DNA of 24,039 nt from Anaerolineales bacterium (GCA_012032575.1 JAAUSP010000042.1:1-24039), one strand, 5' to 3'; positions 8,112 through 16,414 are shown, numbered from the stretch's first letter. The notes: generated from the letters alone by a model not told the origin. A program made the numbers and translations.

Positions 8112-8606
8112 GTGTCTAATGTACGATCAGTATCGATTGGTGAGATGGTAATCAGTGACTCACTAGATGATGTGCTAGTTGCCTATGGTCTTGGCTCGTG
8201 CGTAGCTGTCTGTTTATATGACCCAGTCAAAAAGGTGAGCGGCATGCTTCATGCACTGTTGCCAAATATGCCAAAGGGAGAAAAGTTAAATGGTATGCCG
8301 GCTAAATTTGTTGATCAAGGTATACCCATGCTTGTGAATGAAGTAATGGCATTAGGCGCGCAAAAGCCTCGATTAACTGTGCATATTTGCGGTGGCGCCC
8401 ATATGCTCAATTCGCCCGGTTTTAAACAGGCTCTTAATATTGGAGAGCGAAATGTGGTAGCTGCTAAAGAAGGCTTACAAGCAGCCGGGTTAAGGATCAA
8501 GGCTGAAGCAGTTGGTGGCAAGAGTGGCCGCACAGTTAAACTATATGTTGCTAGTGGGCTGATAACTGTAAAAACTTTGGGGCAAGGCGAAACCATCCTG
8601 TCCTAA
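8112..8606 (+). CDS. cheD: CheD chemoreceptor glutamine deamidase
   Basis: This 164-residue protein deamidates Gln residues in chemoreceptors and is stimulated or titrated by CheC. The active-site Cys30 lies in GLGSCVAVCLYDP and the catalytic His47 in GMLHALLP; HICGGAHML follows, as in the family. The conserved Thr that in Thermotoga CheD precedes the Cys by six residues (from memory) is Ala24 here. The start is a GTG with AGGTG five bases upstream; no in-frame ATG fits the family N-terminus better. It lies directly after cheC, the usual partner. Its presence implies methyl-accepting receptors encoded elsewhere in the genome. Confidence 0.93.
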   Translation: MSNVRSVSIGEMVISDSLDDVLVAYGLGSCVAVCLYDPVKKVSGMLHALLPNMPKGEKLNGMPAKFVDQGIPMLVNEVMALGAQKPRLTVHICGGAHMLNSPGFKQALNIGERNVVAAKEGLQAAGLRIKAEAVGGKSGRTVKLYVASGLITVKTLGQGETILS

Positions 8607-8627
8607 TATCTAAACCAAGGAGAAATT

Positions 8628-8983
8628 ATGCGTAAAATAATGGTTGTAGATGACGCGCAATTTATGCGAGTCCGTATCTCAAAACTTCTTATCGGTCACG
8701 GTTACGAGGTAGTCGAAGCAGAAATGGTAATCAGGCCGTCCAAGTCTATCAAGTGGCTAAACCTGATGCAGTTTTGATGGATGTAACTATGCCTGAGAAG
8801 GATGGCCTGGAAGCCTTGACCGAAATTCGAGGTTTCGATCCTCGAGCCAAAGTAATTATGCTAACAGCCCTGGGTCAAGAGTCGATGGTAGTGCAGGCAG
8901 TTCAGGCAGGGGCGAGAGACTACGTTGTTAAACCTTTTGATCCTGATCGGATCATGACTGCCCTACAGAAAGTGTTAGGATAA
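8628..8983 (+). CDS. cheY: CheY chemotaxis response regulator (apparent 1-base frameshift)
   Basis: Reconstructed, this is a 118-residue receiver domain, the usual CheY length. It has VVDDAQFMR with the acidic pocket, phosphoacceptor Asp in LMDVTMPEKDG, the switch Thr in MLTALGQ, and the conserved Lys in VKPFD. AAGGAGA lies four bases before the ATG at 8628. The frame breaks at AAA 8722-8724: one added A turns EAEM into EAENGNQAV, the normal loop. Without it, only a fragment from 8753 is open. Set between cheD and cheB, it is the likely main output regulator and the substrate of CheC and the two CheX proteins. The motor or other target it binds is not encoded here. Confidence 0.92.
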
Positions 8984-8987
8984 TTTG

Positions 8988-10058
8988 ATGACCGCCCCCA
9001 TTCGAGTACTGGTAGTAGATGACTCGGCTTTTATGCGATACACCATTGCCAAACATCTGGAGAATGATGGGGGGATTAGTGTGGTTGGCAGTGCTCGCGA
9101 TGGGGTGGACGCCCTCACAAAGGTGCCTGTTTTGTCACCTGATGTCATCACCATGGATGTGGAAATGCCTCGAATGGATGGGCTGACGGCATTGCAGCGG
9201 ATTATGACTGAATGCCCCACGCCAGTGGTCATGCTTAGTTCGCTGACACAATCAGGGACACGTACTACCATCCAAGCCATGATGCGTGGTGCAGTTGATT
9301 TTGTACCAAAGCCCACCGCCAGTACGGATATGCCGTTGGTCATCGAAGAGTTGATTAGAAAAATAAAAACAGCTGCGGGTGCCAGACGGGCGATTCAGAG
9401 ATTTCCGGCTAGGTTATCAAATGTAGAGACAGTCCCGTTACAAAACCAGACCAAAGTAGAACTGCGCCACTTTCATTTGGGTGATCCGGTTATCGTTATT
9501 GGGGCTTCCACGGGAGGACCGCGTGCACTTCAACAAGTGCTCTCTTGTTTACCTGCTGACCTCCCTGCCGCAGTAGTTATTATCCAACATATGCCCCCTG
9601 GTTTTACTCGTTCTCTGGCCCAACGCCTTAATGAAAACTCACCTTTAACGGTGCAAGAAGCGCAAGAGGGGGATCGCTTAGCCCAGGGATTGGCATTACT
9701 AGCTCCTGGGGACTTCCATTTACAATTCAAAGGTGATAATCAAGTAGCTCTTGATCATGGACCTCGCCGGCAGCATGTTCGTCCGGCTGTAGATGTGACG
9801 ATGGAAGCAGCCAGTGAACGATATCGTTCAGATGTAATCGGAGTCGTTCTTACAGGTATGGGGTCTGATGGTACTGCTGGAGCAGGTTATATCAAAGCTG
9901 CTGGGGGACAGGTAATCGTCGAGCATGAATCGACAAGCTTGGTTTATGGTATGCCACGAAGTGTGGTAGAGGCTGGTTGGGCTGATCGAGTTGTACCGTT
10001 ACCTGAAGTAGCATCAACGTTAATAGAGGCAATATATCATGGAAAACCTAGAGTATAA
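8988..10058 (+). CDS. cheB: CheB receptor methylesterase / glutamine deamidase
   Basis: This 356-residue protein has an N-terminal receiver domain (phosphoacceptor Asp57 in TMDVEMP, Lys in PKPTA), a variable linker (about 128-165) and a C-terminal methylesterase. The catalytic triad is visible: Ser174 in GASTGGP, His201 in QHMPPGF and Asp294 in GMGSDG. Once phosphorylated by CheA, it removes methyl groups from receptors, countering CheR. The ATG at 8988 is preferred over the adjacent TTG at 8985, with AGGA seven bases upstream. It starts four bases after the cheY stop and its last 20 bases overlap cheR, so the three are likely coupled. Confidence 0.96.
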   Translation: MTAPIRVLVVDDSAFMRYTIAKHLENDGGISVVGSARDGVDALTKVPVLSPDVITMDVEMPRMDGLTALQRIMTECPTPVVMLSSLTQSGTRTTIQAMMRGAVDFVPKPTASTDMPLVIEELIRKIKTAAGARRAIQRFPARLSNVETVPLQNQTKVELRHFHLGDPVIVIGASTGGPRALQQVLSCLPADLPAAVVIIQHMPPGFTRSLAQRLNENSPLTVQEAQEGDRLAQGLALLAPGDFHLQFKGDNQVALDHGPRRQHVRPAVDVTMEAASERYRSDVIGVVLTGMGSDGTAGAGYIKAAGGQVIVEHESTSLVYGMPRSVVEAGWADRVVPLPEVASTLIEAIYHGKPRV

Positions 10059-10887
10059 CTTCGTAAAGAAAAATATTCTGGCTTTGACAGGGGTGGATTT
10101 GAGTGGCTATAAAAGCCAACAAATGCAAAGGCGTCTGCAAACTTATCTGCAACGATCAAATCATAGTACCTGGCAAAGCTTTTTCGCGGCAATTCGTCGC
10201 GACTCAACCGCCGTAAATAAACTCAGGGATTATTTGACGATCAATGTCTCCTCATTCTTTCGCGACTCAGAGAAATTTGATTATCTGCGTGACAACATCT
10301 TACCTGATTTGCTTAACAATCGGCAGACACTGCGAATTTGGAGTGCTGGCTGTTCGCGAGGTTATGAACCATACTCCTTGGCAATGATGTTGGCCGAGCT
10401 TAGCGGAAGTCATCGCCAGCATTATATTCTCGCTACTGATATTGATCATTCAGCCTTAGCTTGGTCACAAGCTGGCGGCCCTTATACGGCTGATGAATTA
10501 GCCAACATGCCAGTAGCTTTACAAAAACGTTACTTTAATTTGCGAAATGACCGTTATTATGTGACAGAGTCCTTACGCGGGCGTATTACTTTTCGACATC
10601 ACAATCTTTTGGCTGATCCATTTGAACAGAATTTTGATCTTATCGTCTGCCGTAATGTGGTAATCTATTTTACAACTGAGGTAAAAGATGAATTGTACCA
10701 TCGCTTTTCTGGTGCTTTACGGCCTGGAGGGGTACTCTTTGTCGGTGGTACCGAAATTGTACCGAAAGCGGCGGAGATCGGACTAAAAACAGTCGGTATT
10801 TCCTTCTACCGCCGGGGTGGTACATCTGAAATACCTCATACTGGTGGGTTGAGCAGGCCAAGAGCATTTGGAGGAAGACAAATATGA
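10039..10887 (+). CDS. cheR: CheR receptor methyltransferase
   Basis: This 282-residue SAM-dependent methyltransferase methylates glutamates on chemoreceptors. An N-terminal helical domain (about 1-75) ends in the NVSSFFRD motif (69-76). The SAM-binding fold has motif I in WSAGCSRGYEP (101-111), an acidic loop ATDID (132-136) and CRNVVIYF (204-211), all diagnostic of CheR. A Tyr replaces the more usual Glu in the GCSxGEEP motif. AGAGG lies nine bases upstream of the ATG, inside cheB. The last roughly 25 residues are basic and polar and belong to no known domain. Its stop overlaps the next ATG in an ATGA. Confidence 0.95.
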   Translation: MENLEYNFVKKNILALTGVDLSGYKSQQMQRRLQTYLQRSNHSTWQSFFAAIRRDSTAVNKLRDYLTINVSSFFRDSEKFDYLRDNILPDLLNNRQTLRIWSAGCSRGYEPYSLAMMLAELSGSHRQHYILATDIDHSALAWSQAGGPYTADELANMPVALQKRYFNLRNDRYYVTESLRGRITFRHHNLLADPFEQNFDLIVCRNVVIYFTTEVKDELYHRFSGALRPGGVLFVGGTEIVPKAAEIGLKTVGISFYRRGGTSEIPHTGGLSRPRAFGGRQI

Positions 10888-11411
10888 ATGTTAAATTTCT
10901 TAACCCTTTTGTTGAAGCTGCTTTTTCGGTACTGGAAGCAGAGGTAGGTATCAAAAATCCCCAGCGAGGCCCCTTATCTCTTCAGCGCTCGGCCTGTACT
11001 GCTAACGACGTGACAGCCCTTATTAGTATAGTAGGACAGGTACAAGGAATTGTGCTTTACAGCTTGAGCCAAGCGACTGCTATAACAATTGTTTCTGAAA
11101 TCATGGGGCAGCCTTTTACAGAGTTTGATGACTTGGCCCAGAGTGGAATTGGCGAGTTAGCTAATGTCATTACTGGCCATGCCAGCAAGCGAATGTCAGA
11201 GGCGGATTATGAAGTAAAAATTTCGCCGCCAACATTAATTCTGGGTAAAGGCACACTCATTTCTACCCTGGATTTTGATCGTGTCCAAGTGCCTCTCCTG
11301 ACAGAGAAGGGTGAAATTCAGATTCATTTAGCCTTAAGAGAAGTATATAATAATGGTGAACAACGAGATGCGGCGGTAACAAAAAATAATGAAATGGTAC
11401 CGATAGGGTAA
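10884..11411 (+). CDS. cheX: CheX-like CheY-P phosphatase (first copy)
   Basis: This 175-residue CheX-family protein carries the phosphatase signature Glu91 and Asn94 in GIGELANVITG, followed by the SPPTLILGKG strand and dimer-forming sheet. CheX normally acts as a homodimer that hydrolyses CheY-P. GGAGGA lies eight bases before the ATG, and the start overlaps the cheR stop by four bases. A polar tail of about 20 residues follows the domain. The next gene is a close paralogue, so the operon encodes three members of the CheC/CheX superfamily. They may act on different receiver proteins, given three CheY-like proteins in the window. Confidence 0.9.
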   Translation: MNVKFLNPFVEAAFSVLEAEVGIKNPQRGPLSLQRSACTANDVTALISIVGQVQGIVLYSLSQATAITIVSEIMGQPFTEFDDLAQSGIGELANVITGHASKRMSEADYEVKISPPTLILGKGTLISTLDFDRVQVPLLTEKGEIQIHLALREVYNNGEQRDAAVTKNNEMVPIG

Positions 11412-11415
11412 AATA

Positions 11416-11949
11416 ATGCGGACCGATATTTTTAACGCTTTCATTGTAGCAGCGGGCGAGGTTTTAGTTTCTGAAGCTAATCTTCAGATCACTCGTGGTC
11501 CTCTTACTTTAGAACGTGATGCCTATGTGACTAAAGATGTATCAGTATTGATTAGTCTGGTAGGAGATGTTTGGGGCATCGCAGTCATTAGTTTGAGTTT
11601 TGAGACTGCTAAAGCTATTACCGCCCGTATTTTGGATCAAGAGATGACAGATTTTAATGAATTGGCTCAGAGCGGGATTGGCGAGTTAGGCAATGTGGTA
11701 GTGGGTCGGGCCAGTACCCGATTAGCGGAACAGGGCTATCGAACTGATATTTCTGTTCCGACTTTGATTGTTGGAAAAGGTTCGCGTATTTCAACGCTGG
11801 GTATTGACCGTCTAATAGTTCCTTTGGAGACTGAACTGGGAATTATCCGGCTCGACCTGGCTTTGAAGGGTATAAATGCAGCCTCAGAAGCATCACAAGC
11901 AAACACTTCTGCCTCAGCCAACGGTACTGTGCCGATTCGGCAGCGGTAG
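11416..11949 (+). CDS. cheX: CheX-like CheY-P phosphatase (second copy)
   Basis: This 177-residue paralogue of the preceding gene shares the same layout: Glu90 and Asn93 in GIGELGNVVVG, then the VPTLIVGKGSRISTL strand. Both the phosphatase residues and the domain length are intact, so it should be active. It starts four bases after the previous stop with a short AGGG upstream. A Ser/Ala/Asn-rich tail ends in a VPI motif, as in the first copy (MVPIG versus TVPIRQR), which suggests a recent tandem duplication with a conserved tail. This is the last gene of the che operon, followed at once by a strong terminator. Confidence 0.9.
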   Translation: MRTDIFNAFIVAAGEVLVSEANLQITRGPLTLERDAYVTKDVSVLISLVGDVWGIAVISLSFETAKAITARILDQEMTDFNELAQSGIGELGNVVVGRASTRLAEQGYRTDISVPTLIVGKGSRISTLGIDRLIVPLETELGIIRLDLALKGINAASEASQANTSASANGTVPIRQR

Positions 11950-11961
11950 ATCACAGAAATG

Positions 11962-11990
11962 AAAGCCCACCATTGATGGTGGGCTTTTTT
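11962..11990 (+). terminator. Rho-independent terminator of the che operon
   Basis: GCCCACC (11965-11971) pairs with GGTGGGC (11978-11984) around a 6-base loop. Outer A-T pairs extend the stem, and a run of six T follows (11985-11990), then GTTTT. It begins 12 bases after the stop of the second cheX. This is a textbook intrinsic terminator separating the che operon from the sugar locus. Confidence 0.93.
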
Positions 11991-12052
11991 GTTTTACGCG
12001 GCTTTTACGAGGGGTTTACAAGGAGTTTACTTACGGAGGAAGGGGGGGGTGA

Positions 12053-12058
12053 TATAAT
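12053..12058 (+). promoter_or_regulatory. Candidate promoter -10 box for the sugar locus
   Basis: A perfect TATAAT lies 46 bases before the epimerase ATG, just after the che terminator, where a new promoter is expected. No good TTGACA is found at 16-18 bases; TTTACT at 12026-12031 is 21 bases away. A run of eight G precedes the box, which is unusual for a promoter spacer. The position supports the call more than the sequence does. Confidence 0.55.
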
Positions 12059-12104
12059 GAGTATACAGTTAACAAAAATCCCTGTTTTGTTTTAGGAGAG
12101 GCGC

Positions 12105-13090
12105 ATGAATATTCTTATTGTTGGTGGGGCTGGGTATATTGGAGGTGCTGTAACTGATTTACTCCTCGAAACACCCTTCAACGTACGTGTATATGACTAC
12201 CTAGTCTATGAAGAGGGCTTTCGAAAGCCCGTTGAGTTTGTGTTTGGCGACATTAGAGATACAGAGCACCTTAGAAGAAATTTGGAGTGGGCCGATGCCG
12301 TTGTTTGGCTGGCCGCCCTAGTTGGTGATGGGGCCTGTGCCCTAAATCCGGAATTAAGCACCAAACTGAATCAACATTCGGTTGAATGGCTATCAAAAAA
12401 TTTTGATGGTCGGATTATTTTTACCTCAACCTGCTCGGTTTACGGTGCCCAATTAGGCGAACTCACCGAAGACTCCCCCTTGAATCCGCTCTCGGTATAT
12501 GCCGTGACCAAATTAGGAGCCGAGCAATATCTTAAAAACAAGAACGCCCTTATCTTTAGACTGGGCACGCTGTTTGGGGTAGGGGATTTATTCTCGCGCA
12601 TACGGCTTGACTTAGTCGTTAATGTTTTAACCGTTAGAGCCGCCATAGAAGGAAAACTTACCGTTTTGGGGGTGATCAATTTCGGCCCCTGTTACATGTG
12701 AAAGATGTGGCCCAGGCTATCGTAGACAACCTTCAAGCCTCATCCACTGGTATCTTTAACTTACACCGCCAGAATGTCCGCATCGTAGACCTCGCTTATC
12801 AAGTGCGCAATCATTTCCCCGACGCCGAACTGATTACCACCAATATGCAATTTCAAGATGCCCGCAACTATCGGGTGAACAGCGATAAGGCCAGAACCGT
12901 GCTGAACTGGCATCCACGCTGGTCTATAGATGATGGCATTGTTCAAATCAAAGAACTCATCGAAACTCGTCGTCTCAAGGATATTTCAAGCCCCCGTTAC
13001 GCCAATCAAGCCTTTTTAGCCAACTTTGCCAATGATTTTATAAACGGTGCAGCATGTACAACCAAATCCATCTATTCAATGGCGGCCTAG
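12105..13090 (+). CDS. NAD-dependent sugar epimerase/dehydratase, extended SDR (apparent 1-base frameshift)
   Basis: Reconstructed, this is about 328 residues of an extended short-chain dehydrogenase. The Rossmann motif GGAGYIGG (7-14), the catalytic STCSVYG segment and the YAVTK motif (Tyr132, Lys136) are intact. The family acts on nucleotide sugars, as 4-epimerase or 4,6-dehydratase; the exact substrate cannot be told. The frame breaks in GGGGG 12668-12672: one added G joins KLTVLG to GDQFRPLLHVKDVA, the normal continuation. As written, the two open pieces are 12105-12701 and 12698-13090. AGGAGAG four bases before the ATG fixes the start. It overlaps the cupin gene by 37 bases and heads the sugar operon. 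Confidence 0.88.
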
Positions 13091-13497
13091 CCGTTGACGA
13101 CCGGGGCGAAGTCGACTTTGTCAACGAGTTCAACTTCGAGGGAGTCAAGCGTTTTTACACGGTTTCCAATCACACGGCAGGTTTTGTAAGAGCCTGGCAT
13201 GCCCATAAGCTGGAAGCAAAATATGTTACCGCCGTATCCGGCGCAGCGGTTATCGGGGCGGTAAAGATTGACGATTGGGATCATCCCTCAGCCAACCTGG
13301 AAGTGCATCGGTTCGTCTTATCCAGCCGGCGCCCCCAGGTTATTTATCTCCCGCCAGGTTATGCCAACGGCTTTATGTCACTCACCCCGGATTTAAAGCT
13401 CATTTTTTTCTCCACCGCTTCGCTGGCCGAAAGCCAGGGTGATGATTTTCGTTATCCGGCTCGTTATTGGGACATCTGGCAAATTGAGGAACGGTAG
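13054..13497 (+). CDS. RmlC/WxcM-like cupin, probable sugar epimerase or isomerase
   Basis: This 147-residue single-domain cupin resembles dTDP-4-dehydrorhamnose 3,5-epimerase relatives and WxcM/FdtA-type ketoisomerases. The N-terminal GGLAVDDRGEVDFVNEFNF and the VRAWHAHKLEAKYVTAVSG segment, with its paired His residues, form the family's active-site strand. VIYLPPGYANGF is the second conserved strand. The start at 13054 overlaps the epimerase by 37 bases and has no clear ribosome binding site, but it matches where family members begin. It probably inverts or isomerises a 4-keto nucleotide sugar made by its neighbours. Whether it truly epimerises or only binds sugar cannot be settled here. 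Confidence 0.82.
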   Translation: MYNQIHLFNGGLAVDDRGEVDFVNEFNFEGVKRFYTVSNHTAGFVRAWHAHKLEAKYVTAVSGAAVIGAVKIDDWDHPSANLEVHRFVLSSRRPQVIYLPPGYANGFMSLTPDLKLIFFSTASLAESQGDDFRYPARYWDIWQIEER

Positions 13498-13500
13498 CTT

Positions 13501-14433
13501 ATGCAGCGAGTTATTATTTTAGGAGCAAGCGGGATGCTGGGTTCGATGATTACGGATGTACTGGCCCGTTGCAGCCATCTCCAGGTTATCGCCACCACTC
13601 GTTCAGCCGAATTTATCCAAAAAGCCTCCCCTCGCGCAGGGGAGGTTGAATGGCGTTTGTTTGAAATTGGGTCCGAAGCTGAAACTAAACAACAATTGCA
13701 ACAACTCGGTCCGGCCGATTGGTTCATCAACGCCATCGGGCTAACCAAACCTTATACGCACGACGACAACCCCGCCGAAATTGAAAATGCTATCCGGGGT
13801 AATGCCCTTTTTCCCCACTGGCTGGCCCAGACAGCCGCCAAAGTTGGGGGGCGTGTTCTCCAAATTGCCACCGATTGTGTTTTTTCCGGCGCAACAGGCA
13901 ACTACGTCGAAAACAGTAAACATGACGCCTTAGATGTTTATGGCAAAACCAAAAGTTTGGGCGAAGCGCTGCTCCCTAACCTTCACCACCTTCGCTGTTC
14001 TATTGTGGGGCCGGAGCCAAAGGCTTATGTTTTTTTGTTAGAATGGCTGCGCCGCCAGCCACCCCAGGCCCAGTTAAACGGTTTTACCAATCATTGTTGG
14101 AACGGTGTAACCACCTACCACTTTGCCAAATTATGCCTGGGTATTATTGAGGCTGAACTGCCGCTGCCTCAACTTCAGCACGTTATTCCTACCAGCCAAA
14201 TATCCAAACATGAACTACTGCGCTGCTTCGCTCACGCCTTCAACCGAACTGATCTTATGATTGATCCGGTTGAAGCCGGTGTACTCATAAACCGTACTCT
14301 GGCTACCCAGAATCAACCCCTTAATCTTGATCTATGGCGAAACGCTGGCTACCCGGAACGCCCTCCCTCGGTGCCGGAGATGGTTAACGAATTAGCAGCC
14401 TTTGATTATCGCTTTGCCAATCTCTCAGTATGA
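13501..14433 (+). CDS. RmlD-like nucleotide-sugar reductase (SDR)
   Basis: This 310-residue protein has the RmlD-type fold: GASGMLG at the N-terminus, NAIGLTKPY, IATDCVFSG and the catalytic Tyr/Lys in DVYGKTKSLGE. Such enzymes reduce the 4-keto group of a nucleotide sugar with NAD(P)H. Later stretches (IVGPE, WNGVTTYHFAKLCLGII, TSQISKHELLRCFA) recall the RmlD-like reductases found beside WbjD-type epimerases in L-QuiNAc or L-FucNAc pathways (recalled from the family, not searched). GAGGA lies ten bases upstream. The last four bases overlap the 2-epimerase in ATGA, so the two are coupled, which supports a shared pathway. A simple dTDP-rhamnose role is the alternative, but rmlA and rmlB are not seen. 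Confidence 0.85.
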   Translation: MQRVIILGASGMLGSMITDVLARCSHLQVIATTRSAEFIQKASPRAGEVEWRLFEIGSEAETKQQLQQLGPADWFINAIGLTKPYTHDDNPAEIENAIRGNALFPHWLAQTAAKVGGRVLQIATDCVFSGATGNYVENSKHDALDVYGKTKSLGEALLPNLHHLRCSIVGPEPKAYVFLLEWLRRQPPQAQLNGFTNHCWNGVTTYHFAKLCLGIIEAELPLPQLQHVIPTSQISKHELLRCFAHAFNRTDLMIDPVEAGVLINRTLATQNQPLNLDLWRNAGYPERPPSVPEMVNELAAFDYRFANLSV

Positions 14434-15527
14434 AAATATTAACCATCCTGGGTACGCGCCCCGAAATTATCCGGCTGAGTCGAATTATCACAAAACTGGA
14501 TCAGCTTTGCCAGCAGGTTATTGTCCATACCGGCCAAAATTATGACTTCAACTTGAATGATGTTTTCTTTCAGGAATTGGCTGTTCGGTCGCCTAACTAT
14601 TATCTGGGGGCCAAAGGTAGTTTTGGGGAACAGATTGGGACTATTCTGACCAAAATTGAACCGATCCTCGTTGACGAAAAACCTGACAAGTTTTTAGTCT
14701 TGGGTGATACAAACAGCAGTTTGGCGGCATTGATGGCTAAACGGATGGCTATCCCTGTTTATCATATGGAAGCCGGCAACCGTTGCTTTGACGACCGTGT
14801 GCCCGAAGAAGTCAACCGCCGGCTGATTGACCATTCCAGCGATGTGCTCTTACCCTACACCGAACGCAGCCGCCAGAACTTGCTGCGAGAGGGTATTCCG
14901 AGCGAGCGCATTTATGTAACCGGCAACCCCATTAATGAGGTCATTCAGTATTACGGCCCCCACATCAGGCAATCGCAAATTTTGGCATCGTTGGGCATAG
15001 AGCCAAACGGTTATTTTTTAGTAACCATGCACCGGGCCGAAAATGTTGATATTCCGGCCCGTTTGCAAAGCTTAACAGATGCCATGGCGGAGCTGCAACA
15101 AGCCTACAACAAGCCGGTTATTGTTAGCACCCATCCCCGCACTAAAGCCAGGATGGAAACTTTCGGCCTGACTTCCCTTCATCAGCAAGTGCGGTTTCTC
15201 CCTCCATTTGGCTTTTTTGATTTCATCACCCTGGAAAGAAACGCTTTTTGCGTGTTGAGCGACAGCGGCACAGTGCAAGAAGAGTGCGCCATTCTTAAAG
15301 TACCCGCTGTTACCCTACGTGATGTCACCGAACGGCCCGAAACCCTGGAATATGGCAGCAACATTCTCAGCGGAGCAGAAATAGAAAATATCATCCGCTG
15401 TGTAAAAATCGTTTTAGCCAGCCAGACAAATTGGGTAGCTCCCCCCGAATATAGAGCAGAAAATGTGAGTGATACGGTGGTTAAGATTCTGTTGGGGTAT
15501 CTTTACCCATCCTTAAATCGGTCTTAA
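14430..15527 (+). CDS. UDP-N-acetylglucosamine 2-epimerase, WbjD/CapG-like
   Basis: This 365-residue GT-B-fold epimerase begins with GTRPEIIRL. It has GDTNSSLAA, HMEAGNRCFDDRVPEEVNRR (110s to 130s), TMHRAENV, HPRTK and DSGTVQEECA, all hallmarks of non-hydrolysing UDP-HexNAc 2-epimerases. The GNRCFD-RVPEE form, rather than GLR, is one I associate with WbjD/CapG/FnlC enzymes that make UDP-L-FucNAc or L-QuiNAc. A plain WecB making UDP-ManNAc remains possible. It overlaps the reductase by four bases. A WbjB-type 4,6-dehydratase needed for the full L-sugar route is not in the window. A 53-base gap follows before the glycosyltransferase. Confidence 0.9.
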   Translation: MKILTILGTRPEIIRLSRIITKLDQLCQQVIVHTGQNYDFNLNDVFFQELAVRSPNYYLGAKGSFGEQIGTILTKIEPILVDEKPDKFLVLGDTNSSLAALMAKRMAIPVYHMEAGNRCFDDRVPEEVNRRLIDHSSDVLLPYTERSRQNLLREGIPSERIYVTGNPINEVIQYYGPHIRQSQILASLGIEPNGYFLVTMHRAENVDIPARLQSLTDAMAELQQAYNKPVIVSTHPRTKARMETFGLTSLHQQVRFLPPFGFFDFITLERNAFCVLSDSGTVQEECAILKVPAVTLRDVTERPETLEYGSNILSGAEIENIIRCVKIVLASQTNWVAPPEYRAENVSDTVVKILLGYLYPSLNRS

Positions 15528-15580
15528 CCCCAATATTGCATGGTGCTTGCAGGCGGTTAAAAACAAAACGGAGACTTTTA

Positions 15581-16414
15581 ATGATTTTTTTAAGTGCAGA
15601 AGTGGTTAGTGGGCTTGGAGAAGATACCTTTTGGACCTGGTTCAAACGAGAATTTAAAGGCAGTGGTTTTGGGATACCCCAATTACTTGCCGATGAAGAC
15701 GTTCTGTTACGCTATTCCACCCTCGGATTCTTACCGGTTCCGGGAAAAAGCATTGCTTTACTATGGGAACTATTGCCTGAAATGAAGCTTGTCTTCAAAT
15801 CTCATGAATGGGACGAAAAACTGGCAAAGATTTATGAGTGCGCCAGATTTTGTACCTATCGCGTTGTGAGCACCCCGCTCGCCGTACCTGATTACGAAGA
15901 ATTTGGCACGGTGGATATTATTCCCATTGGTGTAGACACCAATGTCTTTAAGCCAATGCCCGAAAAAGACTCCCTGCGTGCCAAATATAACATTCCCAAA
16001 AATAAACAAGTTGGGTTTTGGTCGGGAACCACCCACCCTATGAAAGGGTTTGATAGATTAAGAGAATGGGCCAAAAATTACCCAGAGGTGCACTGGGTCA
16101 TCGTTTGGAAACAGCAAACCGAAGCAGGCTACCTGCCTGGGGCCAACAACTTTGTTCACGTTCCTCAAAATATGCTCGCTGAACTCATGAACGCCTCCGA
16201 TTTTATTTTATGTTGTGGCATGTTGAGGCCATTTTATATGATCGAATGGGAGGCGATGGCCTGTAATTTACCCGTTATAATTTTAGACGACATAAAAAAA
16301 GATTTTGTGCCATCACCAAATCCTCGTGATGATATTTTTCGTTTAGGTTGGGACCGGCCAAGTGTAAAGCATGCCTGGCAAAATTATCTGGAACGCAAGG
16401 GGGTCATATGGTAG
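15581..16414 (+). CDS. GT-B family glycosyltransferase (GT4-like)
   Basis: This 277-residue protein has the second half of a GT-B fold: IPIGVDTNVFKP, VGFWSGTTHPMKGFDRL, a WVIVW strand, and the nucleotide-sugar-binding EWEAMACNLPVII helix. The N-terminal domain is shorter than in most GT4 enzymes (about 350-400 residues), so this is a compact member. The start at 15581 is chosen for GGAGA six bases upstream; the frame is open further back to a TTG at 15536. No membrane segment is seen. It overlaps the following giant gene by seven bases, implying coupled translation and joint action on the same glycan. Donor and acceptor are unknown. Confidence 0.83.
   Translation: MIFLSAEVVSGLGEDTFWTWFKREFKGSGFGIPQLLADEDVLLRYSTLGFLPVPGKSIALLWELLPEMKLVFKSHEWDEKLAKIYECARFCTYRVVSTPLAVPDYEEFGTVDIIPIGVDTNVFKPMPEKDSLRAKYNIPKNKQVGFWSGTTHPMKGFDRLREWAKNYPEVHWVIVWKQQTEAGYLPGANNFVHVPQNMLAELMNASDFILCCGMLRPFYMIEWEAMACNLPVIILDDIKKDFVPSPNPRDDIFRLGWDRPSVKHAWQNYLERKGVIW

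Noticed and set aside
8315..8596. Open frame antisense to cheD
   Set aside because: It is a shadow of a strongly conserved gene, has no ribosome binding site and encodes no recognisable domain. Similar antisense frames over cheB, cheX, wecB-like and GT genes were rejected on the same grounds.
12668..12672. Phase-variable G tract in the epimerase
   Set aside because: Five G is too short for typical slipped-strand phase variation, and the same kind of error is seen at A and T runs of three to six in housekeeping-type genes. Mixed reads would reopen this.
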